In this document: positions 44,262 through 53,241 of the stretch, in pieces
Layout: every line of letters starts with the position of its first letter
Numbering within the stretch: position 1 is the stretch's first letter
Source: Methylobacterium sp. GXS13
Lineage (GTDB): Bacteria; Pseudomonadota; Alphaproteobacteria; Rhizobiales; Beijerinckiaceae
Direction: 5' to 3'
Assembly (NCBI RefSeq): GCF_001455965.1
Contig: NZ_LKKO01000037.1
Span: 1-64,000, forward strand
Length of the DNA stretch: 64,000 nt
Notes under the pieces: generated by a model
The model's input: the letters and a program-made list of their open reading frames with translations, nothing else
Database searches by the model: none
Told to the model about the DNA's origin: nothing
Program-made: the position numbers and the translations under genes

Positions 44262-44384
44262 TCAGCTCTTGAGCCAGAACCGGAGGAGCGTCGCCACGGC
44301 CCCGAGGCCGACGATGCTCCCGGCCCAGATGGCCGCGAACCAGGCGAGGCGTTTCCAGAGCGGGAGCGGGGTGGCGGGGGCCAT
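44262..44384 (-). CDS. Small bd-oxidase subunit, DUF2474 (CydX-like)
   Basis: A 40-residue single-helix protein: WKRLAWFAAIWAGSIVGLGA, followed by VATLLRFWLKS. Its ATG overlaps the cydB stop (TGATG-type one-base overlap). DUF2474 proteins are the short third subunit of CioAB-type oxidases, analogous to CydX, and stabilise haem binding. Such tiny genes are often missed. The overlap and position make the assignment secure. Confidence 0.85.
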   Translation of the reverse strand: MAPATPLPLWKRLAWFAAIWAGSIVGLGAVATLLRFWLKS

Positions 44385-45391
44385 CAGTGATACCCGTGCG
44401 CGTCGACCTTGCCGCGGAACACCCAGTAGGAATACGCGGTGTAGATCAGGATGATCGGGATCAGGACCGAGGCGCCGACCAGCATGAACATCTGGCTCGC
44501 CTCGGGTGCGGCGGCCTGCCAGATCGTGATCCGGCCCGGCACCACGTCGGGGAAGATGCTGATCCCGAGCCCCAGGAACGACAGGGCGAACAGGCCGAGC
44601 GCGATCAGGAACGGCGCCCGCTCGCCCCCGTCCCGCAGGGACCGCCACAGGGCGACGGTGGCCAGCGCGACCAGCAGCGGCACCTGCGCCGAGATCAGGA
44701 CGTTCGGCATCGCCAGCCAGCGCTCGAAGTAGCGCCCCTGCAGGAACGGCGTCGCGGCGCTGACGAGCGCGATCGCCGCCACGGTGGCCAGGGTCAGGCG
44801 CTGGGCGAACCGGCGGGCCTGGAGCTGGAGCAGCCCTTCCGTGCGCATCACCAGCCAGGTCGCCCCGAGCAGCGCGTAGGCGACCACGAGGCTGACGCCG
44901 ACCAGCAGGCTGAACGGGGTCAGCCAGTCCCACCAGCCGCCGGCATAGGCCCGGCCCTCGACCGCGATGCCCTGGAGCAGCGCGCCGAGCGCGATCCCCT
45001 GGGCGAGCGCCGCCACCACGGAGCCGCCCGTGAAGGCCACGTCCCAGGCCGCCCGGTGGCCGGGATCGCGCCAGCGGAACTCGAAGGCGACGCCGCGAAA
45101 GATCAGCCCGAGCAGCATCGCGATGATCGGCGCGTAGAGCGCCGGCAGGATCACCGCGTAGGCCAGCGGGAAGGCCGCGAACAGCCCGCCCCCGCCCAGC
45201 ACCAGCCAGGTCTCGTTGCCGTCCCAGACCGGGGCGACCGAGTTCATCGCGGTGTCGCGCTCCGGCCCCGGCCGCAGGGCCGGGAACAGGATCCCGATGC
45301 CGAGATCGAAGCCGTCCATGACGATGTAGGCGAAGACCGCGAAGGCGATCACGAACGCCCAGATCACGGTGAGATCGACGCTGTAGACCAT
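44384..45391 (-). CDS. cydB: Cytochrome bd-type ubiquinol oxidase subunit II (CioB)
   Basis: A 335-residue integral membrane protein with about eight helices. It has the family opening VIWAFVIAFAVFAYIVMDGF and the motif VWDGNETWLVLGGGGLFAAF. The C-terminal helix SYWVFRGKVDAHGYH is typical. With CydA it oxidises ubiquinol and reduces oxygen to water, without proton pumping, and with high oxygen affinity or cyanide resistance. It begins 7 bases after cydA and overlaps the DUF2474 gene. I use the ATG at 45391; the longer frame adds a Ser/Pro-rich leader. Confidence 0.94.
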   Translation of the reverse strand: MVYSVDLTVIWAFVIAFAVFAYIVMDGFDLGIGILFPALRPGPERDTAMNSVAPVWDGNETWLVLGGGGLFAAFPLAYAVILPALYAPIIAMLLGLIFRGVAFEFRWRDPGHRAAWDVAFTGGSVVAALAQGIALGALLQGIAVEGRAYAGGWWDWLTPFSLLVGVSLVVAYALLGATWLVMRTEGLLQLQARRFAQRLTLATVAAIALVSAATPFLQGRYFERWLAMPNVLISAQVPLLVALATVALWRSLRDGGERAPFLIALGLFALSFLGLGISIFPDVVPGRITIWQAAAPEASQMFMLVGASVLIPIILIYTAYSYWVFRGKVDAHGYH

Positions 45392-45398
45392 GGCTGCC

Positions 45399-46817
45399 TC
45401 ACTCGGCCGGCTGGAGGTGGCGGTCGGGATCGACCGCCGGGGCGGGGGTGATGCCGGCGGTGCGGATCGGCGCGCCGGGCTCGATCCCGGTCTCACCGGC
45501 ATGGGGCGGCTGGGCCATCAGGCGCAGGATGTACAGAACCCCCATGGCGAAGACGGAAAAATAGATCACCACGAAGGCGGTGAGCGAGGCGGCCACGGCC
45601 GGGCCGTGGAGCGGCGAGGCGGATTGGGCGGTCCGCAGCAGGCCGTAGACCGTGTAGGGCTGGCGCCCGACCTCGGTGGTGATCCAGCCGGCGAGCACCG
45701 CCACGAACCCGACGGGGCCCATGGCCACCGCGAAGCGGTGCAGCGGGCTCCACCGGTAGAGCGCCCCGCGCCAGCGCGCGAGCAGGCTGATCGCGCCGAG
45801 GAGCAGCATCAGCATGCCGAGCCCGACCATGATGCGGAACGACCAGAACACGATCGGCACCGGCGGCCAGTCCTTCCGGGGCAGGCTGTCGAGGCCGGCG
45901 AGCGGCGCGTCGAGGCTGTGCTTGAGCACGAGCGAGGACAGCTTCGGGATCTCCACCGCGTAGCGGATCGTGCCGGCCTCCTGGTCGGGCAGGCCGAACA
46001 GCACGAGCGGCGCCCCGTCCGGATGGCTCTGGAAGTGGCCCTCCATGGCCATGACCTTGGCGGGCTGGTGCTCCAGGGTGTTGAGGCCGTGGGCGTCGCC
46101 GGCGAAGATCTGGACCGGCGCCACCAGGGCGGCCATCCACATCGCCATCGAGAACATCGTCCGGGCCGCCGGGTTGGCCCGGTCGCGCAGCAGGTGCCAG
46201 GCGCCCACCGCGCCGACCACGAGCGCCGTCGTCAGGTAGGCCGCCAGCACCATGTGGACGAGGCGGAACGGGAAGGACGGGTTGAACACGATCGCCCACC
46301 AGTCCAGCGGCACGAACTGGCCCTCGGCGTTGGTGCCGTAGCCCGCCGGCGTCTGCATCCAGGAATTCACCGACAGGATCCAGAACGCCGAGAAGAAGGT
46401 CCCGAACGCCACCATCAGGGTCGCGGCGAAGTGCAGGCGCGGCCCGACCTTGCTCATCCCGAACAGCATCACCCCGAGGAAGCCCGCCTCGAGGAAGAAG
46501 GCCGACAGCACCTCGTAGGCCATCATCGGGCCGAGCACCGGCCCGGTCTTGTCGGAGAAGACCGACCAGTTGGTGCCGAACTGGTAGGACATCACGAGGC
46601 CGGAGACGACGCCCATGGCGAACGCGATGGCGAAGATCTTCAGCCAGTACTTGAACAGGTCCATGAAGACCTGCCGCCCGGTGGCGAGCCACAGGCCCTC
46701 CAGCACGGCGAGGAAGCTTGCCAGCCCGATCGAGAAGGCCGGGAACACGATGTGGAACGCCACCGTGAAGCCGAACTGGATGCGGGCGAGGATCAGGGGG
46801 TCGAGGGTGTCGAGCAC
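45399..46817 (-). CDS. cydA: Cytochrome bd-type ubiquinol oxidase subunit I (CioA)
   Basis: A 472-residue haem-binding membrane subunit. It has H19 in FGFTVAFHIVFPAFSIGL (ligand of the high-spin haem), Q-loop residues near FAGDAHGLNTLEHQPAKVMA, and GRQPYTVYGLLRT near the C-terminal side. The Q-loop is short, about the length of CioA enzymes, which suggests cyanide-insensitive rather than E. coli long-loop bd. It is the first gene of the cydA-cydB-DUF2474-GbsR set. A TATAGA -10-like sequence and palindromic operator lie just upstream. Confidence 0.95.
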   Translation of the reverse strand: MLDTLDPLILARIQFGFTVAFHIVFPAFSIGLASFLAVLEGLWLATGRQVFMDLFKYWLKIFAIAFAMGVVSGLVMSYQFGTNWSVFSDKTGPVLGPMMAYEVLSAFFLEAGFLGVMLFGMSKVGPRLHFAATLMVAFGTFFSAFWILSVNSWMQTPAGYGTNAEGQFVPLDWWAIVFNPSFPFRLVHMVLAAYLTTALVVGAVGAWHLLRDRANPAARTMFSMAMWMAALVAPVQIFAGDAHGLNTLEHQPAKVMAMEGHFQSHPDGAPLVLFGLPDQEAGTIRYAVEIPKLSSLVLKHSLDAPLAGLDSLPRKDWPPVPIVFWSFRIMVGLGMLMLLLGAISLLARWRGALYRWSPLHRFAVAMGPVGFVAVLAGWITTEVGRQPYTVYGLLRTAQSASPLHGPAVAASLTAFVVIYFSVFAMGVLYILRLMAQPPHAGETGIEPGAPIRTAGITPAPAVDPDRHLQPAE

Positions 46818-46859
46818 GACGAATCTCCGGCTCGGGATCAGCGCCTTGATCTATAGCAA

Positions 46860-46877
46860 TTTCAGAAATTTCTGAAA
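46860..46877 (-). promoter_or_regulatory. 18-bp perfect palindrome overlapping cydA promoter
   Basis: TTTCAGAAATTTCTGAAA is its own reverse complement. On the minus strand it lies between TTTTCA (-35-like, 46873-46878) and TATAGA (-10-like, 46850-46855), spaced 17 bases, 43 bases before the cydA start. A partial repeat (AATTTCCGAA) follows at about 46885-46894. A dimeric regulator bound here would block the promoter; the GbsR gene in the same cluster is the natural candidate. Inference from sequence. Confidence 0.6.
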
Positions 46878-47077
46878 AGTCGATAATTTCCGAATCGCGA
46901 CGCGGCTCTGTCGCGCGCACTGGGCAGCCCCTTCCTCCGGGCCTGGACGCGCGGGCGCGGACGCGGCAGGCTCACGCCGTTCCCCCGATGCCGGGACCTT
47001 GCAGGCCGGGCGCCCGCCCTCGGGTCGCCTCGCCGCGAGACGCCCCGCGCCCGGACAGTACGAGAGCCGTCGACCCC

Positions 47078-48316
47078 ATGGCCGAATCCGCCGCCGTCGC
47101 CATCGATCCCGCCGCCTCGCCCGTCGACCTCGCCGCCGCGCTCTCGGAGCGCATCCGCGGCATCGGCACGAGCCAGATCGGCTTGGTGGCGGATCGCGGC
47201 CGGGACGATCCGGACGTGGTCAAGCTCTGGATCGGCGAGGGCGACCTGCCGACGCCGCCGTTCATCGTCGAGGCGGCGCACCGGGCGATGCAGGCCGGGC
47301 ACACCCGCTACACCACGTCGCTGGGCCTGCCGGCCCTGCGGGCGGCGCTTTCCGCCTATCACGCCCGGCACTGGGGCGTGGACGTCCCGGCGGACCGCTT
47401 CGCCGTCACGGCCGGAGGCATGAACGCGATCATGCAGGCGGCCAAGGCCCTGCTGGAGCCGGGCGACGAGATCATCATCCCCGCCCCGGCCTGGCCGAAC
47501 CTCGCCGAGGCGGTCCGCATCACCGGCGGCGTGCCGGTGACGGTGCCCTACCGGATCCAGCCGGACGGGCGCTTCACGCTGCCGCTCGCCGATATCGAAG
47601 CGGCGCTGACGCCGCGCACCCGGGTGATCATGGTCAACTCGCCCTCGAACCCCACGGGCTGGACCATGCCGCTGGCCGAGATGACAGCCCTGCGCGACCT
47701 CGCCCGCGCCCGCGCCCGGGGCCTGTGGATCCTCTCGGACGAGGTCTACGCGCACTTCACCTACGGCAACCAGATCGCCCCGTCCTTCCTGCAGATCTGC
47801 ACGGAGGACGACCGGCTGATCGTCACCAACACCTTCTCGAAGAACTGGGCGATGACCGGCTGGCGCGCCGGCTGGGTAATCTTCCCCCGCGGGCTGGCGC
47901 CGACCTTCGCCAAGCTCGGGCAGTACAGCACCACCTCGATCCCGACCTTCATCCAGCACGCCTGCATCGCGGCCCTCGACGAAGGCGACGGCTTCATCCG
48001 CACCATGGTCGACCGCTGCGCCGAGGCTCGGACGATCCTGGTGGAGGGGCTGGCGCGCCTGCCCGGCGTGACCGTGGCGCCGCCGGAGGGCGCCTTCTAC
48101 CTCATGCCCCAGGTCGCCGGCGACGAGCCGAGCCTCGAACTCGCCTACCGCCTGCTGCGCGATGCCAAGGTCGGCGTCGCCCCGGGCACCGCCTTCGGCC
48201 CCGCGGGGGAAGGCCTGATCCGCATCTGCTTCGCCATCAGCCCGGAGCTGGCCCGGGAGGCGGTGCGGCGGTTGTCGGGGGTGTTGGGGACGGGTTCGGC
48301 CGGACGGGCGAACTGA
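47078..48316 (+). CDS. Class I/II PLP-dependent aminotransferase
   Basis: A 412-residue enzyme, fold type I. Landmarks are the substrate Arg/Trp region (VVKLWIGEGDLPTPPFIVEA), VTAGGMNAIMQAAKALLEPG, VMVNSPSNPTGWTMP with the conserved Asn, ILSDEVYAHFTYG with the cofactor-contact Asp/Tyr, and the PLP-binding Lys in TNTFSKNWAMTGWRAGW. Related enzymes transaminate aspartate or aromatic amino acids. The start at ATG 47078 excludes an Arg/Pro-rich leader. It is divergent from cydA by 260 bases and followed by repeats. Confidence 0.92.
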   Translation: MAESAAVAIDPAASPVDLAAALSERIRGIGTSQIGLVADRGRDDPDVVKLWIGEGDLPTPPFIVEAAHRAMQAGHTRYTTSLGLPALRAALSAYHARHWGVDVPADRFAVTAGGMNAIMQAAKALLEPGDEIIIPAPAWPNLAEAVRITGGVPVTVPYRIQPDGRFTLPLADIEAALTPRTRVIMVNSPSNPTGWTMPLAEMTALRDLARARARGLWILSDEVYAHFTYGNQIAPSFLQICTEDDRLIVTNTFSKNWAMTGWRAGWVIFPRGLAPTFAKLGQYSTTSIPTFIQHACIAALDEGDGFIRTMVDRCAEARTILVEGLARLPGVTVAPPEGAFYLMPQVAGDEPSLELAYRLLRDAKVGVAPGTAFGPAGEGLIRICFAISPELAREAVRRLSGVLGTGSAGRAN

Positions 48317-48413
48317 TCCGGAGGGCGGCGTTTCAACTCCGGCGTCAGCGTGGGGATCCCCTCGCCTCGCTCGCGGGGCTGCCGGCTCTCCACATTGTCG
48401 GATGAAGCGCTGG

Positions 48414-48500
48414 TCCCTCTCCCGTGCGGGAGAGGGACAGGGTGAGGGATGCGACATTTCCGGAAAGACCTGTCCCCTCACCCCAACCCTCTCCCGCACG
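48414..48500. repeat. Inverted repeat CCCTCTCCCGTGCGGGAGAGGG-type
   Basis: A self-complementary core (CTCTCCCGTGCGGGAGAG) near 48418 is repeated inverted at about 48487-48500 (ACCCTCTCCCGCACGGG). This GC-rich palindromic repeat lies right after the aminotransferase and abuts the composite repeat. Confidence 0.7.
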
Positions 48501-48726
48501 GGCTACGATGTTCACACAACGGCTTGCGGAAGGCGCGGCGCGCTCTCCTCCCCCTTGCGGGGAGGAGTTGGAGGTGGGGGTCGCTCAGACGGCACCACTG
48601 CGCCTTATCCGGCACCACCCCCACCCCTGACCCCTCCCCGCAAGGGGGAGGGGAAACGCGTTGTGGTTCAGAGGCTTGCGACGGAGCTTTTTCCAGTGTG
48701 AATCCGCTAGCCCGCACGGGAGAGGG
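48501..48726. repeat. Composite ~225-bp repeat, copy 1
   Basis: Starts with GGCTACGATGTTCA, contains the GC-rich palindromic core (48541-48655) and ends in GAATCCGCTAGCCCGCAC near 48699-48716. The same starting, core and ending sequences occur in the same order at 51239-51461. It has no coding capacity. See the second copy for the context. Confidence 0.8.
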
Positions 48727-48819
48727 AGTCCGTCGCGTCTCACGGACGCCGATGTCAGCCTCACAGCGAGGGCGGGCCGCGCGCCCGTCAGACCGCCGCG
48801 CGCCCCTGGCAAATAACCC

Positions 48820-49746
48820 TCACCGCCCCCAGCGCAGCACCAGCGCATCGTTGCGCCGGGCCAATTCGATCAGCGCGGCCCGCGTGTCCGGATGGAGCGG
48901 CTGGAGCGGCAGGCGGGCGGTCTCGTGGGCGATGATGCCGCCCTCGGCCATCAGCGCCTTGCAGGCCAGGAGCCCGCATTGCCGGTTCTCGTGGTTGATC
49001 AGCGGCAGCCAGCGCGCGTAGGCGTCGAGCGCGTCGCTCCGGCGGCCGGCCGCGTAGGCGTCGGTGATCTGGCGGATGCCGTCCGGATAGGCGCCGCCGG
49101 TCATCGCCCCGGTGGCGCCGGCATCGAGATCGGCCATCAGGGTGATCGCCTCCTCGCCGTCCCACGGCCCGACCACCGCGTCGCCGCCCTGCGCGATCAG
49201 CTCGCGCAGCTTGCCCGCCGCCCCCGGGGTCTCGATCTTGAAGTAGGAGACGTGTTCGATCTCCCGGGCCATGCGGGCCAGGAACGCGGCCGAGAGCGGC
49301 GTGCCCGCCACCGGCGCGTCCTGGATCATGATCGGGATCGAGATCGCGTCCGAGACCCCGCGGAAGAAATCGTAGACGCCGAGGTCCGGCACCCGGATCG
49401 TGGCGCCGTGATAGGGCGGCATGACCATCACCATGGCGGCCCCGGCCTCCTGCGCGCGGCGCGAGCGCTCGGCGCAGACCTGCGTGGCGAAATGGGTGGT
49501 CGTCACGATCACCGGCACCCGGCCGGCGACGTGGTCGAGCACCGCATGCATCACGGTCTCGCGCTCGGCGTCGGTGAGGACGAACTGCTCGGAAAAGTTC
49601 GCCAGGATGCAGATCCCGTGGCTCCCGGCCTCGATCATGAAGTCGATCGCCCGGCGCTGCCCGTCGAGATCGAGGGCGCCCGAAGCGTCGAACACCGTGG
49701 GGGCGACCGGGAAGACGCCCCGGTAGGGCTGGGCGGGCGAGCTCAT
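48820..49746 (-). CDS. DHDPS/DapA-family lyase or dehydratase
   Basis: A 308-residue class I aldolase-fold enzyme. The catalytic Tyr lies in MVMPPYHGATIRVP and the Schiff-base Lys in HVSYFKIETPGAAGKL. The opening YRGVFPVAPTVFDASGALDL and GICILANFSEQFVLTDAERE are characteristic, although the GTTGE of DapA itself reads ANFSEQ here. This suggests a sugar-acid dehydratase such as a keto-deoxy-arabonate type rather than lysine synthesis. The ATG at 49746 has GGAGG seven bases upstream. It lies between the two composite repeats. Confidence 0.85.
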   Translation of the reverse strand: MSSPAQPYRGVFPVAPTVFDASGALDLDGQRRAIDFMIEAGSHGICILANFSEQFVLTDAERETVMHAVLDHVAGRVPVIVTTTHFATQVCAERSRRAQEAGAAMVMVMPPYHGATIRVPDLGVYDFFRGVSDAISIPIMIQDAPVAGTPLSAAFLARMAREIEHVSYFKIETPGAAGKLRELIAQGGDAVVGPWDGEEAITLMADLDAGATGAMTGGAYPDGIRQITDAYAAGRRSDALDAYARWLPLINHENRQCGLLACKALMAEGGIIAHETARLPLQPLHPDTRAALIELARRNDALVLRWGR

Positions 49747-50410
49747 GCGCGATCCTCCGCCGGAGCGGGCCGCACGCCCCGGCTCACAGAACAAGACCGG
49801 TCCGGGCCGCTCCGGGGCCACGCGGCCGCCCAGGATCAGCATCACGCCGGCACTGTGCCCAAGGATCATCCGAGATCAACGCCCGTCCCGGCGCCGGCTC
49901 GACAAAAGCGGCGATGTGTTTGGGTTGAACCGGGAGGACGGCCGCAAGCCTTGGGCGCTCAGAACGACCCGGGACGGGCGCGAGAAATCTTATTCCTTAC
50001 CGACAGCCGGGACGCCTGATCGGCGCTCGACCATCCAACCCGTCATTTCGAGCCTCTGACGTGGTACCGGGGACCCGGAAACATTGGCCGATCAAAGTCT
50101 TGCCCAATCGCCGGCTTGGCGTTCGCAGCCAGACCCCGGCGCATCGACGGTCCGGTCGCGGTGCGCAGCCGAAGAAACATTCCGCGGCAAACCCCGAGCA
50201 TCTGGGAAAACTCTGCTGTCAGCCGAGAAGCCCGCTTCGGCGTGCCGTAGGCGCCGCCGGCGCCGCTTGGTATAGGATCCCCGGCTCGGCGCCGTCGGTG
50301 ACGATCGGCGACGCGCCGCACCCGTTTCCCACCCATTCCCGAGCCGTCCGCGCCGCCGTCCCGGACCGGTGGCCGGGATGGATGATCGTCTCGCCCTGGA
50401 GGTCTTCGTG
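49747..50410. other. Divergent intergenic region, 664 bp
   Basis: Lies between the DHDPS-family gene (minus) and the solute-binding gene (plus). It has an AT-richer zone near 49960-50060 which may hold promoters. No gene or recognisable RNA was found; the remainder is GC-rich and featureless. Confidence 0.45.
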
Positions 50411-51187
50411 ATGCGTCTTGTCTCCGCCGCCCGCGTGGCCGTTTTCGCCGCCGCGGCGCTTCTCATGGGCGCGTCCGCGCGGGCCGAGGACCTCGACGCG
50501 ATCCGGGCCGCCAAGACCCTGCGAATCGGCACCGAGGGGACCTATGCGCCGTTCAGCTTCCACGACGCCTCCGGGGCGCTGGCCGGGTTCGACGTGGAGA
50601 TCGGCCGCAAGGTCGCCGAGAAGCTCGGCGTCACGCCGCAATTCGTCGAGGGCAAGTGGGACGGCCTGATCGCCGGGCTCGACGCCAAACGCTACGACGT
50701 GGTGATCAACCAGGTCAGCATCACCAAGGAGCGCCAGGCGAAGTTCGACTTCTCCGAGCCGTATATCCGCTCCCGGGCCGTGGTGATCACCCGGGCCGAC
50801 AACGGTACGATCAAGTCCTTCGCCGACCTGAAGGGCAAGAAATCCGCCCAAAGCCTGAGCAGCAATTTCGCCCGGCTGGCCACCGAGGCCGGCGCCGAGC
50901 CGGTCGGCACCGACGGGTTCGACCAGTCGATCCAGCTGGTCGTCACCGGCCGCGCCGACGCCACCATCAACGACAACCTGTCCTTCCTCGACTTCCACAA
51001 GAAGCAGCCGAACGCCCCAGTGAAGATCGTCGCCCAGAAGGACGACGCCGACGCCTCCGGCATCCTCCTGCGCAAGAACAACCCCGCCCTGAAGGCGGCG
51101 CTCGACAAGGCGCTCGCCGAGATCAAGGCCGACGGCAGCTACGCGGCGATCGCGCAGACATATTTCGGGGCGGACGTTTCGCAGTAG
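50411..51187 (+). CDS. Polar amino-acid ABC transporter, periplasmic binding protein
   Basis: A 258-residue exported protein. The ATG at 50411 has GGAGG nine bases upstream and a 25-residue signal peptide (ARVAVFAAAALLMGASARAE). The domain is of the family-3 solute-binding type: LRIGTEGTYAPFSFHD, AGFDVEIGRKVAEKLGV, KWDGLIAGLDAKRYDVVINQ, then the family line FDFSEPYIRSRAVVITRAD. It resembles cystine/polar amino acid binders such as FliY. It lies 460 bases upstream of the permease gene, separated by a composite repeat. Confidence 0.92.
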   Translation: MRLVSAARVAVFAAAALLMGASARAEDLDAIRAAKTLRIGTEGTYAPFSFHDASGALAGFDVEIGRKVAEKLGVTPQFVEGKWDGLIAGLDAKRYDVVINQVSITKERQAKFDFSEPYIRSRAVVITRADNGTIKSFADLKGKKSAQSLSSNFARLATEAGAEPVGTDGFDQSIQLVVTGRADATINDNLSFLDFHKKQPNAPVKIVAQKDDADASGILLRKNNPALKAALDKALAEIKADGSYAAIAQTYFGADVSQ

Positions 51188-51238
51188 GCGGGTCTTCGCC
51201 TGGAGGCAGGGGCCGGACATACGCGCCTCTCTCTGCAG

Positions 51239-51461
51239 GCTACGATGTTCATACATCGTCTTCGGCGGGGCGCGACGCGCTCTCCTCCCCCTTGCGGGGA
51301 GGAGTTGGAGGTGGGGGTGGTGCAGAAGGCACCGCCGAGCCGCATGCGGAACCACCCCCACCCCTGACCCCTCCCCGCTAGGGGGAGGGGAAAACCCGTG
51401 GCGGCTCCGGCGCTCACGACCGAACGTGATGCGTGAATCCGCTAGCCCGCACAGGAGAGGG
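51239..51461. repeat. Composite ~223-bp repeat, copy 2
   Basis: Begins with GGCTACGATGTTCA, has the palindromic core at 51280-51392 and ends with GAATCCGCTAGCCCGCAC near 51436-51453. It is in direct orientation with copy 1, 2.5 kb away, and sits between the binding-protein gene and its permease gene. The hairpin may attenuate transcription between the genes. Confidence 0.8.
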
Positions 51462-51649
51462 GATCCGCGCCTCGTCCGGAGAGGTGTGGGTCCGTTCGCC
51501 TCTGCGGGGAGAGGGAGCGTGGCGCCTCCGGAGCGGGCGTCCCTTCAAGCCCCGGGCGATCCCCAGCTGGCCCAGCCAAAAATCCCCCGCGCGATCCGCG
51601 GCGCAAAGCCGTATAGACCGTCGCCCGATTCCGCAGGAAACACCGCCCC

Positions 51650-52330
51650 GTGCCGCACTGGCTCGACCTCATGCTCCAGTCGCTCGGGCCGCTGCTCGAA
51701 GCCTGTCTCCGGTTCACGATACCGCTGACGCTGATCGCCTTCGCGCTCGGGTTGAGCCTCGCGCTGGTGATCGCCCTCGCGCGGCTGTTCGGCCCCCGGC
51801 CGCTGGCGGCGCTCGCCTGGACCTATGTCTGGATCTTCCGGGGCACGCCGCTCCTCGTGCAGCTGTTCGTGATCTTCTACGGCCTGCCGAGCGTCGGCAT
51901 CCTGATCGACGCGTTTCCCGCCGCGGTGATCGGCTTCACCCTCAATATCGGCGCCTACGCGTCCGAGATCATGCGCGCCGCCATCGCGTCGATCCCGAAG
52001 GGGCAGTGGGAGGCCGCCTACGCCACCGGCATGACCCCGACCCAGGCGATGCGGCGCACGATCCTGCCCCAGGCGGCGCGGGTGGCGGTGCCGTCCCTGT
52101 CCAACACCTTCATCGCCCTGGTGAAGGACACCTCGCTCGCCGCCGCCATCACCGTGCCGGAGATGTTCCAGGCGGCCCAGCGCATCGTCGCGGTGACCTA
52201 CGAGCCGCTGATCCTCTACGTCGAGGCGGCGCTCATCTACCTCGTGCTCTGCTCCGCCCTGTCCTGGCTCCAGAGCGGGCTGGAGCGGCGCCTCGGGCGC
52301 TACGGCGGCTACCTGGAGGCCCGCGCATGA
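51650..52330 (+). CDS. Polar amino-acid ABC transporter permease
   Basis: A 226-residue HisM-type permease with five predicted helices. The GTG start at 51650 leads to PHWLDLMLQSLGPLLEACLR. The family signature for ATPase coupling is GQWEAAYATGMTPTQAMRRT followed by ILPQAARVAVPSLSNTFIAL. Other features are YVWIFRGTPLLVQLFVIFYG. Its stop overlaps the ATPase start by four bases, so the permease and ATPase are co-translated. Substrate is probably cystine or another polar amino acid by family. Confidence 0.92.
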   Translation: MPHWLDLMLQSLGPLLEACLRFTIPLTLIAFALGLSLALVIALARLFGPRPLAALAWTYVWIFRGTPLLVQLFVIFYGLPSVGILIDAFPAAVIGFTLNIGAYASEIMRAAIASIPKGQWEAAYATGMTPTQAMRRTILPQAARVAVPSLSNTFIALVKDTSLAAAITVPEMFQAAQRIVAVTYEPLILYVEAALIYLVLCSALSWLQSGLERRLGRYGGYLEARA

Positions 52331-53082
52331 TCGCCCTCCAGGCCATCGAGAAGCGCTTCGGCGACACCCCGATCCTGCGCGGCGTCGATCTCACGGTGCC
52401 GGAGGGCCGGGTCACGGCGCTGATCGGCCCGTCGGGCTCGGGCAAGTCGACGCTGCTGCGCTGCGTGAACCTTCTGGAGATACCGCAGGCCGGCACGCTG
52501 GTGCTCGGCGCCCTGCGCCTCGACTTCCGGCCCGGCGCGGCGCCGGCCCGGCGGGACGTGCTGGCCGTCCGGCGCCAGACCGGCATGGTGTTCCAGAACT
52601 TCCAGCTGTTCCCCCACCGCACGGTGATCGAGAACGTCACCGAGGGGCTGATCACCGTGGGCCAATGGCCCAAGGAGGCAGCGCGCACCCGGGCCCTGGA
52701 GCTGCTGGACCGGGTCGGCCTCGCCCAGAAGGCCGAGGCCTGGCCGGCGAGCCTCTCGGGCGGCCAGCAGCAGCGCGTGGCGATCGCCCGGGCGCTGGCC
52801 CCCTCCCCGCGCCTGCTGCTCTGCGACGAGCCGACCTCGGCGCTCGATCCCGAGCTCGCCGCCGAGGTGGTGGACGTGCTGGCCGGCCTCGCCCGCGAGG
52901 GCATGACCATGCTGATGGCGACCCACGACCTGCGCCTCGCCCGCCGGGTCGCCGACACGGTGGTGTTCCTCGACGGCGGCACGGTGGTGGAGCAGGGACC
53001 GCCGGCCGAGCTGTTCGCCCGGCCCGCCGATCCGCGCACCCGCCGCTTCGTCCAGACGCTGCTCGGCGAAGGCGGCGCCTGA
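52327..53082 (+). CDS. Polar amino-acid ABC transporter ATPase
   Basis: A 251-residue ABC ATPase. It has Walker A (IGPSGSGKSTLLRCVN), the Q-loop (TGMVFQNFQLFPHRTVIENV), the signature (ASLSGGQQQRVAIARALA), Walker B (LLLCDEPTSALDPEL) and the H-loop (MLMATHDLRLARRVAD). The LLEIPQAGTL and EGGTV-type ends fit the GlnQ/HisP/TcyC group. The ATG lies inside the permease stop (ATGA). It completes a three-gene importer with the binding protein and permease. Confidence 0.94.
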   Translation: MIALQAIEKRFGDTPILRGVDLTVPEGRVTALIGPSGSGKSTLLRCVNLLEIPQAGTLVLGALRLDFRPGAAPARRDVLAVRRQTGMVFQNFQLFPHRTVIENVTEGLITVGQWPKEAARTRALELLDRVGLAQKAEAWPASLSGGQQQRVAIARALAPSPRLLLCDEPTSALDPELAAEVVDVLAGLAREGMTMLMATHDLRLARRVADTVVFLDGGTVVEQGPPAELFARPADPRTRRFVQTLLGEGGA

Positions 53083-53085
53083 GGC

Positions 53086-53241
53086 TCAGCCGGACAGGCA
53101 GCGCAGGCTCAACAGGTCGTCGAGGGTGAGCGCGGTGCCGAAGACCAGGGGCCGCCAGGCCGGCATCGTCGCCAGGATCAAGGCCGCGCCGAGGACGAGC
53201 CAGGGGACGAACGCCGGCAGGGCGGCGCGCTGAAGCCTCAC
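53086..53241 (-). CDS. Small membrane protein coupled to DUF2243 gene
   Basis: A 51-residue product from a GTG at 53241 that overlaps the DUF2243 stop (GTGA). It has one hydrophobic helix, FVPWLVLGAALILATMPAW, and ends in LTLDDLLSLRCLSG. No family is known to me. The overlap makes translation likely, but it could also be a truncated descendant of a longer protein that often follows DUF2243 genes. Confidence 0.4.
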   Translation of the reverse strand: MRLQRAALPAFVPWLVLGAALILATMPAWRPLVFGTALTLDDLLSLRCLSG

